Shown piece by piece: positions 36,303 through 47,893 of a stretch of DNA of 64,000 bases. Made by a program: the position numbers and the translations under genes. The stretch is from the NCBI RefSeq assembly GCF_014297575.1, contig NZ_CP060412.1, forward strand, positions 4,278,001 to 4,342,000. Reading direction: 5' to 3'. The notes under the pieces were generated by a model that made no database searches, was not told where the DNA came from, and saw only the letters and a list, made by a program, of their open reading frames with translations. The stretch's first letter is position 1; every line of letters begins with the position of its first letter. The stretch is from Dyella telluris. GTDB lineage: Bacteria > Pseudomonadota > Gammaproteobacteria > Xanthomonadales > Rhodanobacteraceae.

Positions 36303-37703
36303 ATGCTGCCCGTCGTTGCCCTGGTCGGTCGTCCCAATGTCGGTAAATCGACCCTATTCAACGCACTGACGCGCAGCCGTGACGCCCTGGTGGCTGATAT
36401 GCCGGGCGTTACGCGAGATCGCCATTACGGCGTGTGCCGCACCGGCACGCGTCCGTTCGTGGTGGTGGATACCGGTGGTCTCTCCGGTGACGAGGAAGGC
36501 CTGGATGGCCTGACCGCGCAGCAGGTGCGCCTGGCCATCGAAGAGGCCAGCGTGCTGGTGTTCGTGGTGGACGCGCGCGACGGCCTGCTGCCGCAGGACC
36601 GCACCATCCTTGATGAGCTGCGTCGCAGCGGCAAGCCGATCATCGCCGGGGTCAACAAGACCGATGGCCTTGACCTGCAGAACGCCATGGCGGAATTCGC
36701 CGTGTTCGGCATCGCCAACACGCTGCCGCTGTCGGCCGCGCACAATCGCGGCACGGAAGACCTGGTCGCCTCCGCGCTCACGCTGTTGCCGGAAGACGAG
36801 CACGAGGAAGTGGAGGCCGTCGATCCGGACAGCATCCGCGTCGCCATCGTTGGCCGCCCCAACGCGGGCAAGTCCACGCTGATCAATCGCCTGCTGGGCG
36901 AAGACAGGCTCATCGTTTCCAACGTGGCCGGCACCACGCGCGACCCCATCAAGGTGTCGCTGGAGCGTGATGGCCGCAAGTACACCCTGATCGACACCGC
37001 CGGCGTGCGCCGCAAGGCGCGCGTCGAGGAAGCCGTGGAGAAATTCAGCGTCATCAAGACGCTGCAGTCCATGGCCGCCGCGCAGGTGGTGGTTGTGATG
37101 ATCGATGCGCGCGAGAACCTGGCCGACCAGGACCTCACGCTGATTGGTCACGCCGTGGACGAGGGCAGGGCCCTGGTCATTGCCGTCAACAAGTGGGACG
37201 GCATGGACAGCTACCAGCGCGAGCAGTGCCAGAAGGCGCTGGAGCGCCGCCTGCAGTTCGTCGACTGGGCCAAGAACGTGTTCATCTCGGCGCTGCATGG
37301 CTCGGGCCTGCGTGAACTGATGAAGTCCGTGGTGCGCGCCCATCATGCGGCGACCAAGGAGCTGGGTTCCTCCGAGCTCACCAAGACGCTTGAGCGCGCC
37401 TACGAGAGCTACCAGCCGCCGCTGGTGCGTGGCCATGCCCCCAAGCTGCGCTTTGCGCATCCGGGGGGCACCAATCCGCCGACCATCGTCATCCACGGCA
37501 GCCGTACCAAGCACATCGCACCGGCGTATCGCCGTTATCTGGAGAACTTCTTCCGGAAGCGCTATCGCCTGGAAGGCACGCCGGTGCGCATCGAATTCCG
37601 CGACGGCGAAAACCCGTACGCCGGCAAGAAGAACGTGCTCACCGAAGGCCAGATGCGCAAGCGTCAGCGCATGATCCGCGAGATGAAGAAGCGCAAGCGG
37701 TAA
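36303..37703 (+). CDS. der: Ribosome-biogenesis GTPase Der (EngA)
   Basis: 466 residues with two tandem GTPase domains: G1 in GRPNVGKSTLF (about 9-19) and GRPNAGKSTLI (about 183-193), G3 DTGG / DTAG, G4 NKTD and NKWD, then a KH-like C-terminal domain (PPTIVIHGSRTKHIAPAYRRYLENFFRKRYRLEGTPVRIEF). Der acts in 50S subunit maturation. It follows bamB with a 30-base gap. Confidence 0.98.
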   Translation: MLPVVALVGRPNVGKSTLFNALTRSRDALVADMPGVTRDRHYGVCRTGTRPFVVVDTGGLSGDEEGLDGLTAQQVRLAIEEASVLVFVVDARDGLLPQDRTILDELRRSGKPIIAGVNKTDGLDLQNAMAEFAVFGIANTLPLSAAHNRGTEDLVASALTLLPEDEHEEVEAVDPDSIRVAIVGRPNAGKSTLINRLLGEDRLIVSNVAGTTRDPIKVSLERDGRKYTLIDTAGVRRKARVEEAVEKFSVIKTLQSMAAAQVVVVMIDARENLADQDLTLIGHAVDEGRALVIAVNKWDGMDSYQREQCQKALERRLQFVDWAKNVFISALHGSGLRELMKSVVRAHHAATKELGSSELTKTLERAYESYQPPLVRGHAPKLRFAHPGGTNPPTIVIHGSRTKHIAPAYRRYLENFFRKRYRLEGTPVRIEFRDGENPYAGKKNVLTEGQMRKRQRMIREMKKRKR

Positions 37704-37718
37704 GCCTCGCGCTTCCCC

Positions 37719-37855
37719 TGTGGGAGCGCACCCTGTGCGCGACTGTGGCGGCTCGATGACCTCTTGATGTATCCCCGCGCCGTCTTTATGTGGCTGCATT
37801 CGTGTGCGCCGCGGTGACTTCGCGCGTCTGTCGCGCACAGGATGCGCTTCCACCG
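37719..37855. repeat. REP family A, distant inverted pair
   Basis: TGTGGGAGCGCACCCTGTGC at 37719 and its inverted, diverged copy TCGCGCACAGGATGCGCTTC at 37831, separated by about 85 bases. Lies between der and moeB. Confidence 0.65.
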
Positions 37856-37904
37856 GGGTGGCGGCGTGCTTGGACGTACCGCCACGTCGCCGTAAGCTAG
37901 TCAG

Positions 37905-39071
37905 ATGACGAGCCTCAACCGCGACCGTTGGCTGGAATCCCTGCGGGCCAGCATTCCCGAGATCTCCCCCGTCGATGCCCTTGCCGGACAGGCGCAGGGC
38001 AGTCTGTTGATCGACGTGCGCGAGGATGGCGAGCGCGCCAGTGGCACGCCGGTGGGTGCCGTGGGCTTGTCCCGTGGATTCCTTGAGCTGCGTATCGAGC
38101 AGGTCGAGGCGGACAGGGCGCGTCCTCTGCTGGTGCTTTGCGGCAGCGGCCAGCGCTCGCTGCTGGCGGCCGAGGCACTGCAGCGCATGGGGTATGCGCA
38201 CGTGGCGTCCGTCGCTGGTGGCTTTCAGCGCTGGAAGGCCGAAGGCCTGCCGATTGCGGCGGTTGCCCTCGACAGTGATGCTGCCGAACGCTACGCGCGG
38301 CAACTGCAGCTGCCGCAGGTTGGCGAGGCCGGGCAGGCGAAGCTTGGCGCGGCCCGCGTGGCGGTGCTGGGTGCCGGCGGCCTGGGTGCGCCAGCGGCGC
38401 TCTATCTTGTGGCGGCGGGTGTCGGCCAGCTCACCCTGATCGATGACGATCGCGTCGAGCGTTCGAACCTGCACCGGCAGGTGATCCATGCCGATGCCCG
38501 CGTGGGCATGCTGAAGACCGAATCCGCACGGATGGCGCTCGCGGCGCTCAATCCGCGCGTGCGCATCGACGTCCGCAACGAGCGCCTTCAAGCCGACAAC
38601 GTCGAGCGCCTGCTGGCCGATCACGATCTGGTGATCGACGGTGCCGACAATTTCCCCGCGCGCTATCTGGTGGCCGCTGCATCGCGCCGCCTGCGCATGC
38701 CCATGGTGTACGGTGCGGTGGAGCGGTTTACCGGACAGGTCAGCGTGTTCGATCCGCGTCGCGCCGATTCGCCGTGCTACCGCTGCCTGTTCCCCGAGCC
38801 GCCGGCAGCGGCGGATGCGCCCAACTGCAGCGAAGCGGGCGTGCTTGGCGTGTTGCCCGGCATCGTGGGACTGTTGCAGGCCACCGAGGCGTTGAAGCTG
38901 ATCCTTGGCATGGGCGAACCCCTGGTGGGGCGTCTGCTGAATGTCGATGCGCTGGGCATGCGTTTTCGCGAGACGCGGTTGCCGCGTGACCCCGGGTGCC
39001 CCGGCTGCGGGGATGCCGCCCCATTCCATGGCTATGAAGACCTCGTGCAGCTCTGCGCTGCGGCGGGCTGA
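37905..39071 (+). CDS. moeB: Rhodanese - ThiF/MoeB (E1-like adenylyltransferase) fusion
   Basis: 388 residues. Rhodanese domain first (about 10-115), with active-site Cys79 in the CGSGQRS loop; then an E1-like adenylyltransferase (about 128-388): GAGGLGAPAA (157-166), TLIDDDRVERSNLHRQ, VIDGADNFPARYLV, and a zinc site made by CYRC and CPGC. MoeB/ThiF activate the C-terminal glycine of a sulfur carrier (MoaD or ThiS) for molybdopterin or thiamine synthesis. The domain order is unusual: in eukaryotic MOCS3/Uba4 and many bacterial versions the rhodanese is C-terminal. moaD/moaE are not in the window. Confidence 0.88.
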   Translation: MTSLNRDRWLESLRASIPEISPVDALAGQAQGSLLIDVREDGERASGTPVGAVGLSRGFLELRIEQVEADRARPLLVLCGSGQRSLLAAEALQRMGYAHVASVAGGFQRWKAEGLPIAAVALDSDAAERYARQLQLPQVGEAGQAKLGAARVAVLGAGGLGAPAALYLVAAGVGQLTLIDDDRVERSNLHRQVIHADARVGMLKTESARMALAALNPRVRIDVRNERLQADNVERLLADHDLVIDGADNFPARYLVAAASRRLRMPMVYGAVERFTGQVSVFDPRRADSPCYRCLFPEPPAAADAPNCSEAGVLGVLPGIVGLLQATEALKLILGMGEPLVGRLLNVDALGMRFRETRLPRDPGCPGCGDAAPFHGYEDLVQLCAAAG

Positions 39072-40193
39072 TCAGGCCAGGTCGCTGGCCACCAGCGAGT
39101 AAATCGCCGCGTCCAGTGGTTCGCCGCGCAGCGTGAGGCGGCGACGGGCAATGCCTTCAAATTGCGCCCCGGCCTTTTCGGCCACGCTACGGCTGGCCAG
39201 GTTGTCGGCGGCTATCACGATCTCCAGCCGCCTCAGTTCCGTCGCGTGCAGCGCATGCCGGGCCAGCAGGCGCACGGCGGCGGTTGCCACGCCACGCTCC
39301 TGCTGGCTTTGGCGCACCCAGTAGCCAAGGTTGGCCATGCCGTTCTCGGCCTGCCAGTGGTTGAGTCCCACGCTGCCGATCAATTCGTCCGTGCTGCGGT
39401 CGGCGATCACCAGTGCGCATTCGTCGCCCACGCCGTGCCAGGCCAGTCGTGTTCGGGCGATCCAGCGGCGACCGTCCTCCATGCTGAAGCCCGGCGTGCA
39501 CCAGCCCTGCCACCGGCCAATGCTGTCCATGGATTCGTGTAGCGATGCATGGAGGGCAGGGAGGTCGGTGGGGCGGAATGGGCGCAGCCGCAGGCCGCCT
39601 TCCTCCAGCACGGGGCCGGGCGAGGCCTCGCTGGGCTCGGGCGGTAACAGGGAGTAGACCGCGGCAGCGGCGGCAGCCCCGTTCAGCAGAATGCGGTTGG
39701 GCGACGTGCCATCGAAGTGCGCGCCCAGGCGTTCGGCAGTACGGCGGCTCGCGGTGTTGTCCACGGCCACGACTATTTCGATGCGCACCAGCCCGAGCAC
39801 TTCAAAGCCGTAGCGCGCCAGCGCCAGTGCGGCGCGCGTGGCGACGCCTTGCCCCTGCGCCGAGCTGCGGACCCAGTAGCCAAGATTGGCGCTGCGCCGC
39901 TTCGAGTCGATGCGGTTGAGGCCGATGTCGCCGAGCACGCGACCGTCCGCGTCGACGATGGCGAAGGTGCGGGCTTCGCCGCGTTCATGTCCCGCCTGCG
40001 ATTCGGCGATCCAGCGGGCACTGTCCTCGGCGCTGTAACCCTCGTGCAGCCACGGCAGCCAGGGCGATACCGAGGCAATCGATTCGCGGGCGGCCTCGTA
40101 CAGGGCGCGGGCGTCTTCCGTGCGCCATGGGCGCAGGCGGATGCCCTGGGCGTCAAGTTCGGTGGGAGCGGTCAAAATAGGGGTGTCAGCCAT
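39072..40193 (-). CDS. Protein with two tandem GNAT acetyltransferase domains (RimJ/RimL-like)
   Basis: 373 residues made of two related halves of about 180 residues. Each half has LRLRPF/LRPW, an acetyl-CoA-binding stretch (SAQGQGVATRAALALARYGF and SQQERGVATAAVRLLARHAL) and a later (V/I)EIV(V/I)AxDNxASRxxAE(R/K)xGAxF motif. The halves are paralogous, pointing to an internal duplication. The second half has Q-E-R-G-V-A in place of the usual Q/R-x-x-G-x-G/A loop. Substrate unknown. It is convergent with moeB and divergent from folD. Confidence 0.9.
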   Translation of the reverse strand: MADTPILTAPTELDAQGIRLRPWRTEDARALYEAARESIASVSPWLPWLHEGYSAEDSARWIAESQAGHERGEARTFAIVDADGRVLGDIGLNRIDSKRRSANLGYWVRSSAQGQGVATRAALALARYGFEVLGLVRIEIVVAVDNTASRRTAERLGAHFDGTSPNRILLNGAAAAAAVYSLLPPEPSEASPGPVLEEGGLRLRPFRPTDLPALHASLHESMDSIGRWQGWCTPGFSMEDGRRWIARTRLAWHGVGDECALVIADRSTDELIGSVGLNHWQAENGMANLGYWVRQSQQERGVATAAVRLLARHALHATELRRLEIVIAADNLASRSVAEKAGAQFEGIARRRLTLRGEPLDAAIYSLVASDLA

Positions 40194-40203
40194 GCGGATT
40201 CGT

Positions 40204-40232
40204 TTGTGTGCGTGCGGCCGAGCCGGGATAAT
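40204..40232 (+). promoter_or_regulatory. Possible sigma-70 promoter for folD
   Basis: TTGTGT (40204-40209), 17-bp spacer, GATAAT (40227-40232), ending 26 bases before the folD ATG. The spacing is ideal, the hexamers are imperfect. Confidence 0.45.
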
Positions 40233-40258
40233 ACGTCTCTTTGCAGGCGACCCTCACC

Positions 40259-41122
40259 ATGAGCGCACGTATCCTCGACGGCAAACGCATCGCGCAGGAA
40301 CTGATGGATCGCATTGGGCGGCGTGTCGCCGAGCGCAAGGCCAAGGGGCAGGACGTGCCCGGGCTGGCCGTGGTGTTGGTGGGTGACGACGCCGCGTCCT
40401 CTGTCTATGTACGCAACAAACGCAAAGCCTGCCATCAGGTTGGCTTCCGCTCGTTCGATTTCGACTTGCCGTCCAGCACGAAGCAGGAAGAACTGATCGC
40501 CCTGATCGACCGGCTCAATGCCGATCCTGCGGTGCACGGCATCCTGGTGCAGTCGCCGCTGCCAGATCATATCGACGAGGACGCGCTGGTTGATCGCATT
40601 GATCCGGGCAAGGACGTGGACGGTTTCCAGGCGGTCAACGTGGGCCGCCTCGCGTTGCGTCGCTTTGGTCTGCGCCCCTGCACGCCGCGCGGCGTGATGA
40701 CCCTGCTCGGCCACACGGATCGCCCGGTGCGCGGCCAGCATGCCGTGGTGGTGGGCGTGTCCAACCACGTGGGGCGTCCGCTGGCGCTGGAGTTGCTGAT
40801 CGCCGGCTGCACCACCACCTGCTGCCACAAGTTCACCCGCGACCTGGAGGGCTTCGTGCGCCAGGCCGACATCGTGATCGTCGCGGTCGGTCGTCCCGGT
40901 CTGGTCAAGGGTGAGTGGATCAAGCCTGGCGCCGTGGTGATCGACGTGGGCATCAATCGCCTCGAAGACGGCCGTCTGGTGGGCGACGTGGATTTCGCGC
41001 CGGCCGCCGAGCGCGCCAGCTGGATCACGCCGGTACCGGGTGGCGTAGGCCCCATGACGGTGGCGACGCTGCTGGAGAACACGCTGGAAGCGGCCGAGGC
41101 GCGGGACGCGCGCCAGGGCTGA
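40259..41122 (+). CDS. folD: Methylenetetrahydrofolate dehydrogenase / cyclohydrolase FolD
   Basis: Bifunctional one-carbon enzyme. 287 residues from ATG 40259; the six codons upstream in frame (from a TTG) are not needed. Signatures: [18 protein letters not shown], the catalytic-lysine region, [24 protein letters not shown], and the C-terminal [22 protein letters not shown]-binding [17 protein letters not shown] is present, although [10 protein letters not shown] differs from the usual VGRSxxVGxP by a shifted loop. It is upstream of guaB, both nucleotide-biosynthesis genes. Confidence 0.95.
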   Translation: MSARILDGKRIAQELMDRIGRRVAERKAKGQDVPGLAVVLVGDDAASSVYVRNKRKACHQVGFRSFDFDLPSSTKQEELIALIDRLNADPAVHGILVQSPLPDHIDEDALVDRIDPGKDVDGFQAVNVGRLALRRFGLRPCTPRGVMTLLGHTDRPVRGQHAVVVGVSNHVGRPLALELLIAGCTTTCCHKFTRDLEGFVRQADIVIVAVGRPGLVKGEWIKPGAVVIDVGINRLEDGRLVGDVDFAPAAERASWITPVPGGVGPMTVATLLENTLEAAEARDARQG

Positions 41123-41132
41123 CGCATCCCGC

Positions 41133-42771
<1,639 letters not shown>

Positions 42772-42844
42772 GAGTGAAGCGTGGCGCAGCCGGTCCATCG
42801 TCAGCGCCTTCACCCTTTGCTCGTTGAGGTGACCTTGCAGCATC

Positions 42845-42926
42845 GTCATTCCAGCGAAAGCTGGAATCCAGCGCCTTCGCTTTGGTGTGGAAAGGCACCG
42901 GATCTCGGCCTTCGCCGGGATGACGG
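42845..42926. repeat. REP-like family B units between guaB and guaA
   Basis: GTCATTCCAGCGAAAGCTGG at 42845 (continuing AATCC to 42869) and an inverted unit TCTCGGCCTTCGCCGGGATG ending near 42926. The two are separated by about 30 bases and match the palindrome at 25948. Confidence 0.75.
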
Positions 42927-43000
42927 TGAGGAAGATTTTCACGGGTCGGGCGCTCCAGCGTTCCGACCCTTCTCATTTTCGACTCCGGACGTTCGCCGTC

Positions 43001-44581
43001 ATGACCGATATCCATAGCGACAAAATCCTCATCCTCGACTTCGGCGCGCAGTACACGCAGCTGATCGCCCGCCGCGTGCGCGAGATCGGCGTCTACTGCG
43101 AAATCTGGGCATGGGACCACGACCCGGCCGAGATCGCTGCGTTCGGCGCCAAGGGCATCATCCTTTCCGGTGGCCCGGAATCGACCACGCTGCCGGGTGC
43201 GCCCACGGCGCCGCAGCAAGTGTTTGATTCGGGTCTGCCCATCCTGGGCATCTGCTACGGCATGCAGACGCTGGCCGCGCAGCTGGGCGGCGCCACCGAA
43301 GCCGCTGACGCCCGCGAGTTTGGCCATGCGGAAGTGGACATTGTCCCGACCAGCCGCCTGTTCGCCGGTCTGAGCGACCACGACAGCGCGCACCGCCTGG
43401 ACGTGTGGATGAGTCATGGCGATCACGTCGCCAAGGCGCCGCCGGGCTTCGTCATCACCGGCACCACGGACCGCATTCCCGTTGCCGTGATGGAGAACGA
43501 GGACAAGCGCTGGTACGGCGTGCAGTTCCACCCGGAAGTGACCCACACCAAGCAGGGCACCAACCTGCTCAAGCGTTTCGTCACGGAAATCTGCGGCTGC
43601 CAGACGCTGTGGACCGCCGCGCACATCATCGAAGACCAGATTGCCCGCGTGCGCGAGCAGGTGGGCAACGATCACGTGCTGCTTGGTCTCTCCGGCGGCG
43701 TGGATTCCTCCGTGGTGGCCGCGCTGTTGCATAGGGCCATCGGTGACCAGCTGACCTGCGTGTTCGTCGACACCGGCCTGCTGCGCTTCCAGGAAGGCGA
43801 CCAGGTGATGGCCACCATGGCTGAGCACATGGGCGTGAAGGTGATCCGCGTGAACGCCGCCGAGCGCTACTTCAGCGCGCTCGAAGGCGTGGCCGACCCG
43901 GAAGCCAAGCGCAAGATCATTGGCCGCCTGTTCGTGGAGATCTTCGACGAGGAGTCGGCCAAGGTCACCAACGCCGGCCACGGTCAGGTGAAGTGGCTGG
44001 CCCAGGGCACCATCTATCCGGACGTGATCGAGTCCGCCGGCAGCAAGACCGGCAAGGCTCACGTGATCAAGAGCCACCACAACGTGGGCGGCCTGCCGGA
44101 GCACATGAAGCTCAAGCTGGTCGAGCCGCTGCGCGAGCTGTTCAAGGATGAGGTGCGCCGCATCGGCGTGGAGCTCGGCCTGGCGCGCGAGATGGTCTAC
44201 CGCCATCCGTTCCCGGGCCCCGGCCTGGGCGTGCGCATCCTGGGCGAAGTGAAGCGTGAATACGCCGAGCTGCTCGCCCGTGCCGACGCCATCTTCATCG
44301 AAGAGCTGCGCGCCTGGGACCTGTACGACAAGACCAGCCAGGCCTTCGCCGTGTTCCTGCCAGTGAAGTCGGTGGGCGTGGTGGGCGATGCCCGTGCCTA
44401 CGAATGGGTGATCGCGCTGCGTGCGGTGGAGACTATCGACTTCATGACCGCGCATTGGGCGCACCTGCCGTACGAGTTCCTTGGCAAGGTTTCCAATCGC
44501 ATTATCAATGAGTTGCGCGGTGTTTCTCGTGTCGTTTATGACATCAGTGGCAAGCCGCCCGCAACGATTGAGTGGGAGTAA
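43001..44581 (+). CDS. guaA: GMP synthase (glutamine-hydrolysing) GuaA
   Basis: Amidates XMP to GMP. 526 residues from ATG 43001; the 38-codon upstream extension crosses a REP unit and is rejected. Class-I glutamine amidotransferase half with nucleophile Cys85 (GICYGMQ) and the HPE triad motif ([10 protein letters not shown]), then the PP-loop ATP pyrophosphatase ([14 protein letters not shown]) and the C-terminal dimerisation domain (PPATIEWE). Confidence 0.98.
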   Translation: MTDIHSDKILILDFGAQYTQLIARRVREIGVYCEIWAWDHDPAEIAAFGAKGIILSGGPESTTLPGAPTAPQQVFDSGLPILGICYGMQTLAAQLGGATEAADAREFGHAEVDIVPTSRLFAGLSDHDSAHRLDVWMSHGDHVAKAPPGFVITGTTDRIPVAVMENEDKRWYGVQFHPEVTHTKQGTNLLKRFVTEICGCQTLWTAAHIIEDQIARVREQVGNDHVLLGLSGGVDSSVVAALLHRAIGDQLTCVFVDTGLLRFQEGDQVMATMAEHMGVKVIRVNAAERYFSALEGVADPEAKRKIIGRLFVEIFDEESAKVTNAGHGQVKWLAQGTIYPDVIESAGSKTGKAHVIKSHHNVGGLPEHMKLKLVEPLRELFKDEVRRIGVELGLAREMVYRHPFPGPGLGVRILGEVKREYAELLARADAIFIEELRAWDLYDKTSQAFAVFLPVKSVGVVGDARAYEWVIALRAVETIDFMTAHWAHLPYEFLGKVSNRIINELRGVSRVVYDISGKPPATIEWE

Positions 44582-44652
44582 GCCGGCCCGGTCCGGGCTG
44601 GCGCGCCGGCATCATTAGTCCCGTGTAATTGATTGATATCAAAGGATTCGTG

Positions 44653-45006
44653 ATGCCGCTGCCTGACGATCGCCACGAGCTGTTGTTCTCCTACGGGACG
44701 CTGCAGCTCGAGCGCGTCCAGCTCGAGTCCTTCGGGCGCTTGCTCGAAGGACAGGACGACGCCATGCCGGGTTACTCCCGCACCATGGTGGAGATCACCG
44801 ACCCCGAGGTGCTGCGCAAGAGCGGAGAGCGGTTCCATCCGATCGTCGCACCCAGCGACAACCCGGCGGACGAAGTCGCCGGCAAGGTATTCCGCGTCAC
44901 CGCGGCCGAGCTGGCTGCGGCTGACGCTTATGAGGTCTCGGACTATCAGCGGGTCGCCGTGCGGCTCAAGTCCGGCAAAGTAGCCTGGGTGTATATCCAG
45001 GCCTGA
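44653..45006 (+). CDS. Gamma-glutamylcyclotransferase-family (AIG2-like) protein
   Basis: 117 residues. The fold's hallmark FSYGTLQ occurs near the N-terminus (MPLPDDRHELLFSYGTLQLERV), followed by VAGKVFRVTAAELAAADAYEVSDYQRVAVRL. Members cyclise gamma-glutamyl amines or trim gamma-glutamyl peptides; the substrate is not predictable. ATG 44653 is chosen because AAAGGA lies six bases upstream; the frame is open from 44629. Confidence 0.85.
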   Translation: MPLPDDRHELLFSYGTLQLERVQLESFGRLLEGQDDAMPGYSRTMVEITDPEVLRKSGERFHPIVAPSDNPADEVAGKVFRVTAAELAAADAYEVSDYQRVAVRLKSGKVAWVYIQA

Positions 45007-45022
45007 GCGGTATTCCCCCGGG

Positions 45023-45733
45023 TTACCACGGCACGATCTCGCCCAGCCGGTTGAGGTATTGCAGGCCGGTGCAGCCGGTTTGCGAGGTCACCACGTCCAC
45101 CACGCGCGGAATGCTGTCGCTGATCTCCAGCGGTGCGCCGCTGCCACCCATGTCGGTACGGACCCACCCGGGCGCGATCAGCAGCAGGGCGCGCGTGGCG
45201 ACCGGCTGGCGGGCGGCATAGCTGCGCATCAGGGTGTTCAGCGCAGCCTTGCTGGCCCGATAACCCTCCCAGCCGCCGTCCCGGTTGTTGGCCACGCTGC
45301 CAAGGCCGGATGACATGGCGGCGATCACGCCACCAGGCGCCACCAGCGAGTCGAGCGTCTCGATAACGCGCATCGGGCTCAGGGCATTGGTCACCATCAT
45401 GCGGGTGAAGGCCTGGGTGTCCATCTGGGCTGCGGTCTTGTCCTGCTCGATGGAGATGCCGGCATTGACGAACAGCACGTCGATCGGACGGCCTTCCAGC
45501 CGCTGCCGCAGGGCGCTGATTTGTTCGGGCAGGTCGATGTCGACGTGTTCAATCTGAAGCCTGTCGCCAGCGGGTGCCTGCAGGTCATGCAGCGGCGTGC
45601 GGGCAGTGCCACGCGCGGTGGCGATCACCTGCCAGCCACGCTTGAGGTATTCCTCCGCCAGTGCGCAGCCAAGGCCGCGGGAGGCGCCGATGATGAGCGC
45701 GGTCTGCTGCTTCTGCTGTTCGTTGGATGTCAT
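45023..45733 (-). CDS. Short-chain dehydrogenase/reductase (SDR)
   Basis: 236 residues, classical SDR. Cofactor loop ALIIGASRGLGCAL (TGxxxGxG with I in place of T), NAG (LFVNAGIS), and the active-site YRASKAAL with the serine of the SSG/SS pair (AAMSSGLGSV) upstream. The substrate is unknown. It lies 48 bases downstream of the minus-strand MFS gene and may be cotranscribed with it. Confidence 0.88.
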   Translation of the reverse strand: MTSNEQQKQQTALIIGASRGLGCALAEEYLKRGWQVIATARGTARTPLHDLQAPAGDRLQIEHVDIDLPEQISALRQRLEGRPIDVLFVNAGISIEQDKTAAQMDTQAFTRMMVTNALSPMRVIETLDSLVAPGGVIAAMSSGLGSVANNRDGGWEGYRASKAALNTLMRSYAARQPVATRALLLIAPGWVRTDMGGSGAPLEISDSIPRVVDVVTSQTGCTGLQYLNRLGEIVPW

Positions 45734-45781
45734 GCGGCGTGCCTCGTTCTGGGTGAGGGTTCCGGTTGGGTGCTTGGAGAA

Positions 45782-47005
45782 TCAGGTTGAATGCTCATGG
45801 GGTGCATCATCGTTGGGCGCGTAACGCCAGCCGATCACCAGCCCGCTGATGGCAAGGACGGCGATCAGGCCGGCAAACAGGACGTGTGCCGTGAGTGCTC
45901 CCGTGGTTGCCGACACCAGGCCGATGCCGATGACCGGCAGGGAATTGCCGCAGAACATCATGATCAGGTAGGTCGCCACGACTTCGCCCCGGCGTTCCGC
46001 GGGCGCAATGCGATTCACCACGGCCAGGCTCCCCCGGTAACCCAGCGCGCCGGCCGCGCCAGCCAGTACCGAGGCGGCCAGCAGCAGGGGCATGCTCTGC
46101 AAGTGTTCCGCCATCACCAGCAGGGCAACAGCTGGCGGGAACAGGCTGAGTCCGCCGAGCATGGCCGTGCGACTGGGTAGCCGGCGGGCAATCACCACCA
46201 TTGCCGCAGCGACGGCAAAGAGGCCGAACACCACGGCCGCGGACACCACTGGCCGCGACTCCTTCAGCGCCTCGGCGAGCATGCCGGGTATCAGTGCGGC
46301 GTAGAAGCCGAACAGTGCAAAGGTCAGGAATGCCGTCACGGCCGGCGATATGAACGAGGCCAGGATGTCCCTGGGAATGCCGAGGCGGGGGCGCAGCGAC
46401 CATTCGGCGGGGCGACGTTGCGGGTGGGGCACGGTTTCCGGCACGCGAACAAGCACGATGCCGGTGAGCACCAGCAGGGCGGCATACACCGCAAAAGGGA
46501 GTCTCAACGGATGCACGTTGAACTGTGCCGCCAGTGCGCTGAGCCACGGCCCCGCAGCAAGACCGACGAAGTTCGCCGCGCTGGCTGTTACCGCGCCCGC
46601 GTTGGCGCCCTCGGGCTGCAGCTCGGTGATCCAGGCGGCCATGGTGCTGGAGGCCAGTCCGGTGGCGAAGCCGCTGAGCGCACGCCCCACGAACAGCCAG
46701 GCGACGCCCGAGGCGAGCCCGAAGGCGGCCGTGCTGGCGAGGGCAACACCGATGGCTGGCCACACCATGAAGCGTCGCCCGGCCTGATCGGAAAGCCTGG
46801 CAAAGAAGAACAACGCGCCGATGTTGCCGAGCACGTAGCTCGAATACACCAGGGTCAGCGTGATCTCGCCAAAGCCGAAGCTGCGCCGATAGAGTGGATA
46901 CAGCGGCGTCAGCAGCGTGGCGGCGACGAACATCACGGCCAGCCCTGTGGCGACGGTGAGTGCTGCACGGCGACCGTGGCCGCGTTGGATGCCCTTTGAA
47001 GCCAT
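45782..47005 (-). CDS. MFS transporter (drug/efflux-type)
   Basis: About 407 residues with 12 predicted helices. The N-terminal LTVATGLAVMFVAATLLTPLYPLYRRSFGF and LSDQAGRRFMVWPAIG (MFS A motif) identify the family; FVGRALSGFATGLASSTMAAWITEL resembles sugar-efflux and drug-efflux members. The ATG at 47005 gives the most typical N-terminus; starts at 47029 and 47077 are open but none has a clear ribosome-binding site. Confidence 0.85.
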   Translation of the reverse strand: MASKGIQRGHGRRAALTVATGLAVMFVAATLLTPLYPLYRRSFGFGEITLTLVYSSYVLGNIGALFFFARLSDQAGRRFMVWPAIGVALASTAAFGLASGVAWLFVGRALSGFATGLASSTMAAWITELQPEGANAGAVTASAANFVGLAAGPWLSALAAQFNVHPLRLPFAVYAALLVLTGIVLVRVPETVPHPQRRPAEWSLRPRLGIPRDILASFISPAVTAFLTFALFGFYAALIPGMLAEALKESRPVVSAAVVFGLFAVAAAMVVIARRLPSRTAMLGGLSLFPPAVALLVMAEHLQSMPLLLAASVLAGAAGALGYRGSLAVVNRIAPAERRGEVVATYLIMMFCGNSLPVIGIGLVSATTGALTAHVLFAGLIAVLAISGLVIGWRYAPNDDAPHEHST

Positions 47006-47146
47006 GGCTGTGAGGTTAGGGGGCGCCATGACAGCAGCAGCTGTGGAAACCGTGGTTATTTCGTGACGACACGTCATGACGCTGAGGGCCAGGCGCCTGA
47101 GGTTGCCGGTGCATCGGGGTATGGGTCGGCCGAAGCGCTAGAATGA

Positions 47147-47665
<519 letters not shown>

Positions 47666-47893
47666 GGTCGGCGGACGAAACACTCGGAAGTCACGAGAGC
47701 CCCGCTCTTGATCGCCATTCCCGTGCAAGCGGGAGGTGCTTTTCAGCAGCCGAAGGGCTGGCCATCCAGCGCTTTCATGGCCGTGAAAGGCAACAGGGCG
47801 GATGACCCGTCGTCAGTTGCTGCAGTGCAACTCACTCCTTGGCAGGGCTGACGAACATGAGGCGTTGCCGGGTTTTGTCCGTGCCCCCAAGCC
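47666..47893. other. Intergenic region with a degraded REP-like unit
   Basis: 228 bases between convergent tadA and the CHAD gene. GCCATTCCCGTGCAAGCGGG near 47711 resembles a decayed family-B REP; I see no gene or terminator with a T-run. Confidence 0.4.

Noticed and set aside
36354..39029. Long minus-strand open frame (891 codons) across der and moeB
   Set aside because: It lies exactly opposite well-recognised genes and is rich in Arg/His/Ala/Gly with no domain. It is a composition shadow in a high-GC genome.
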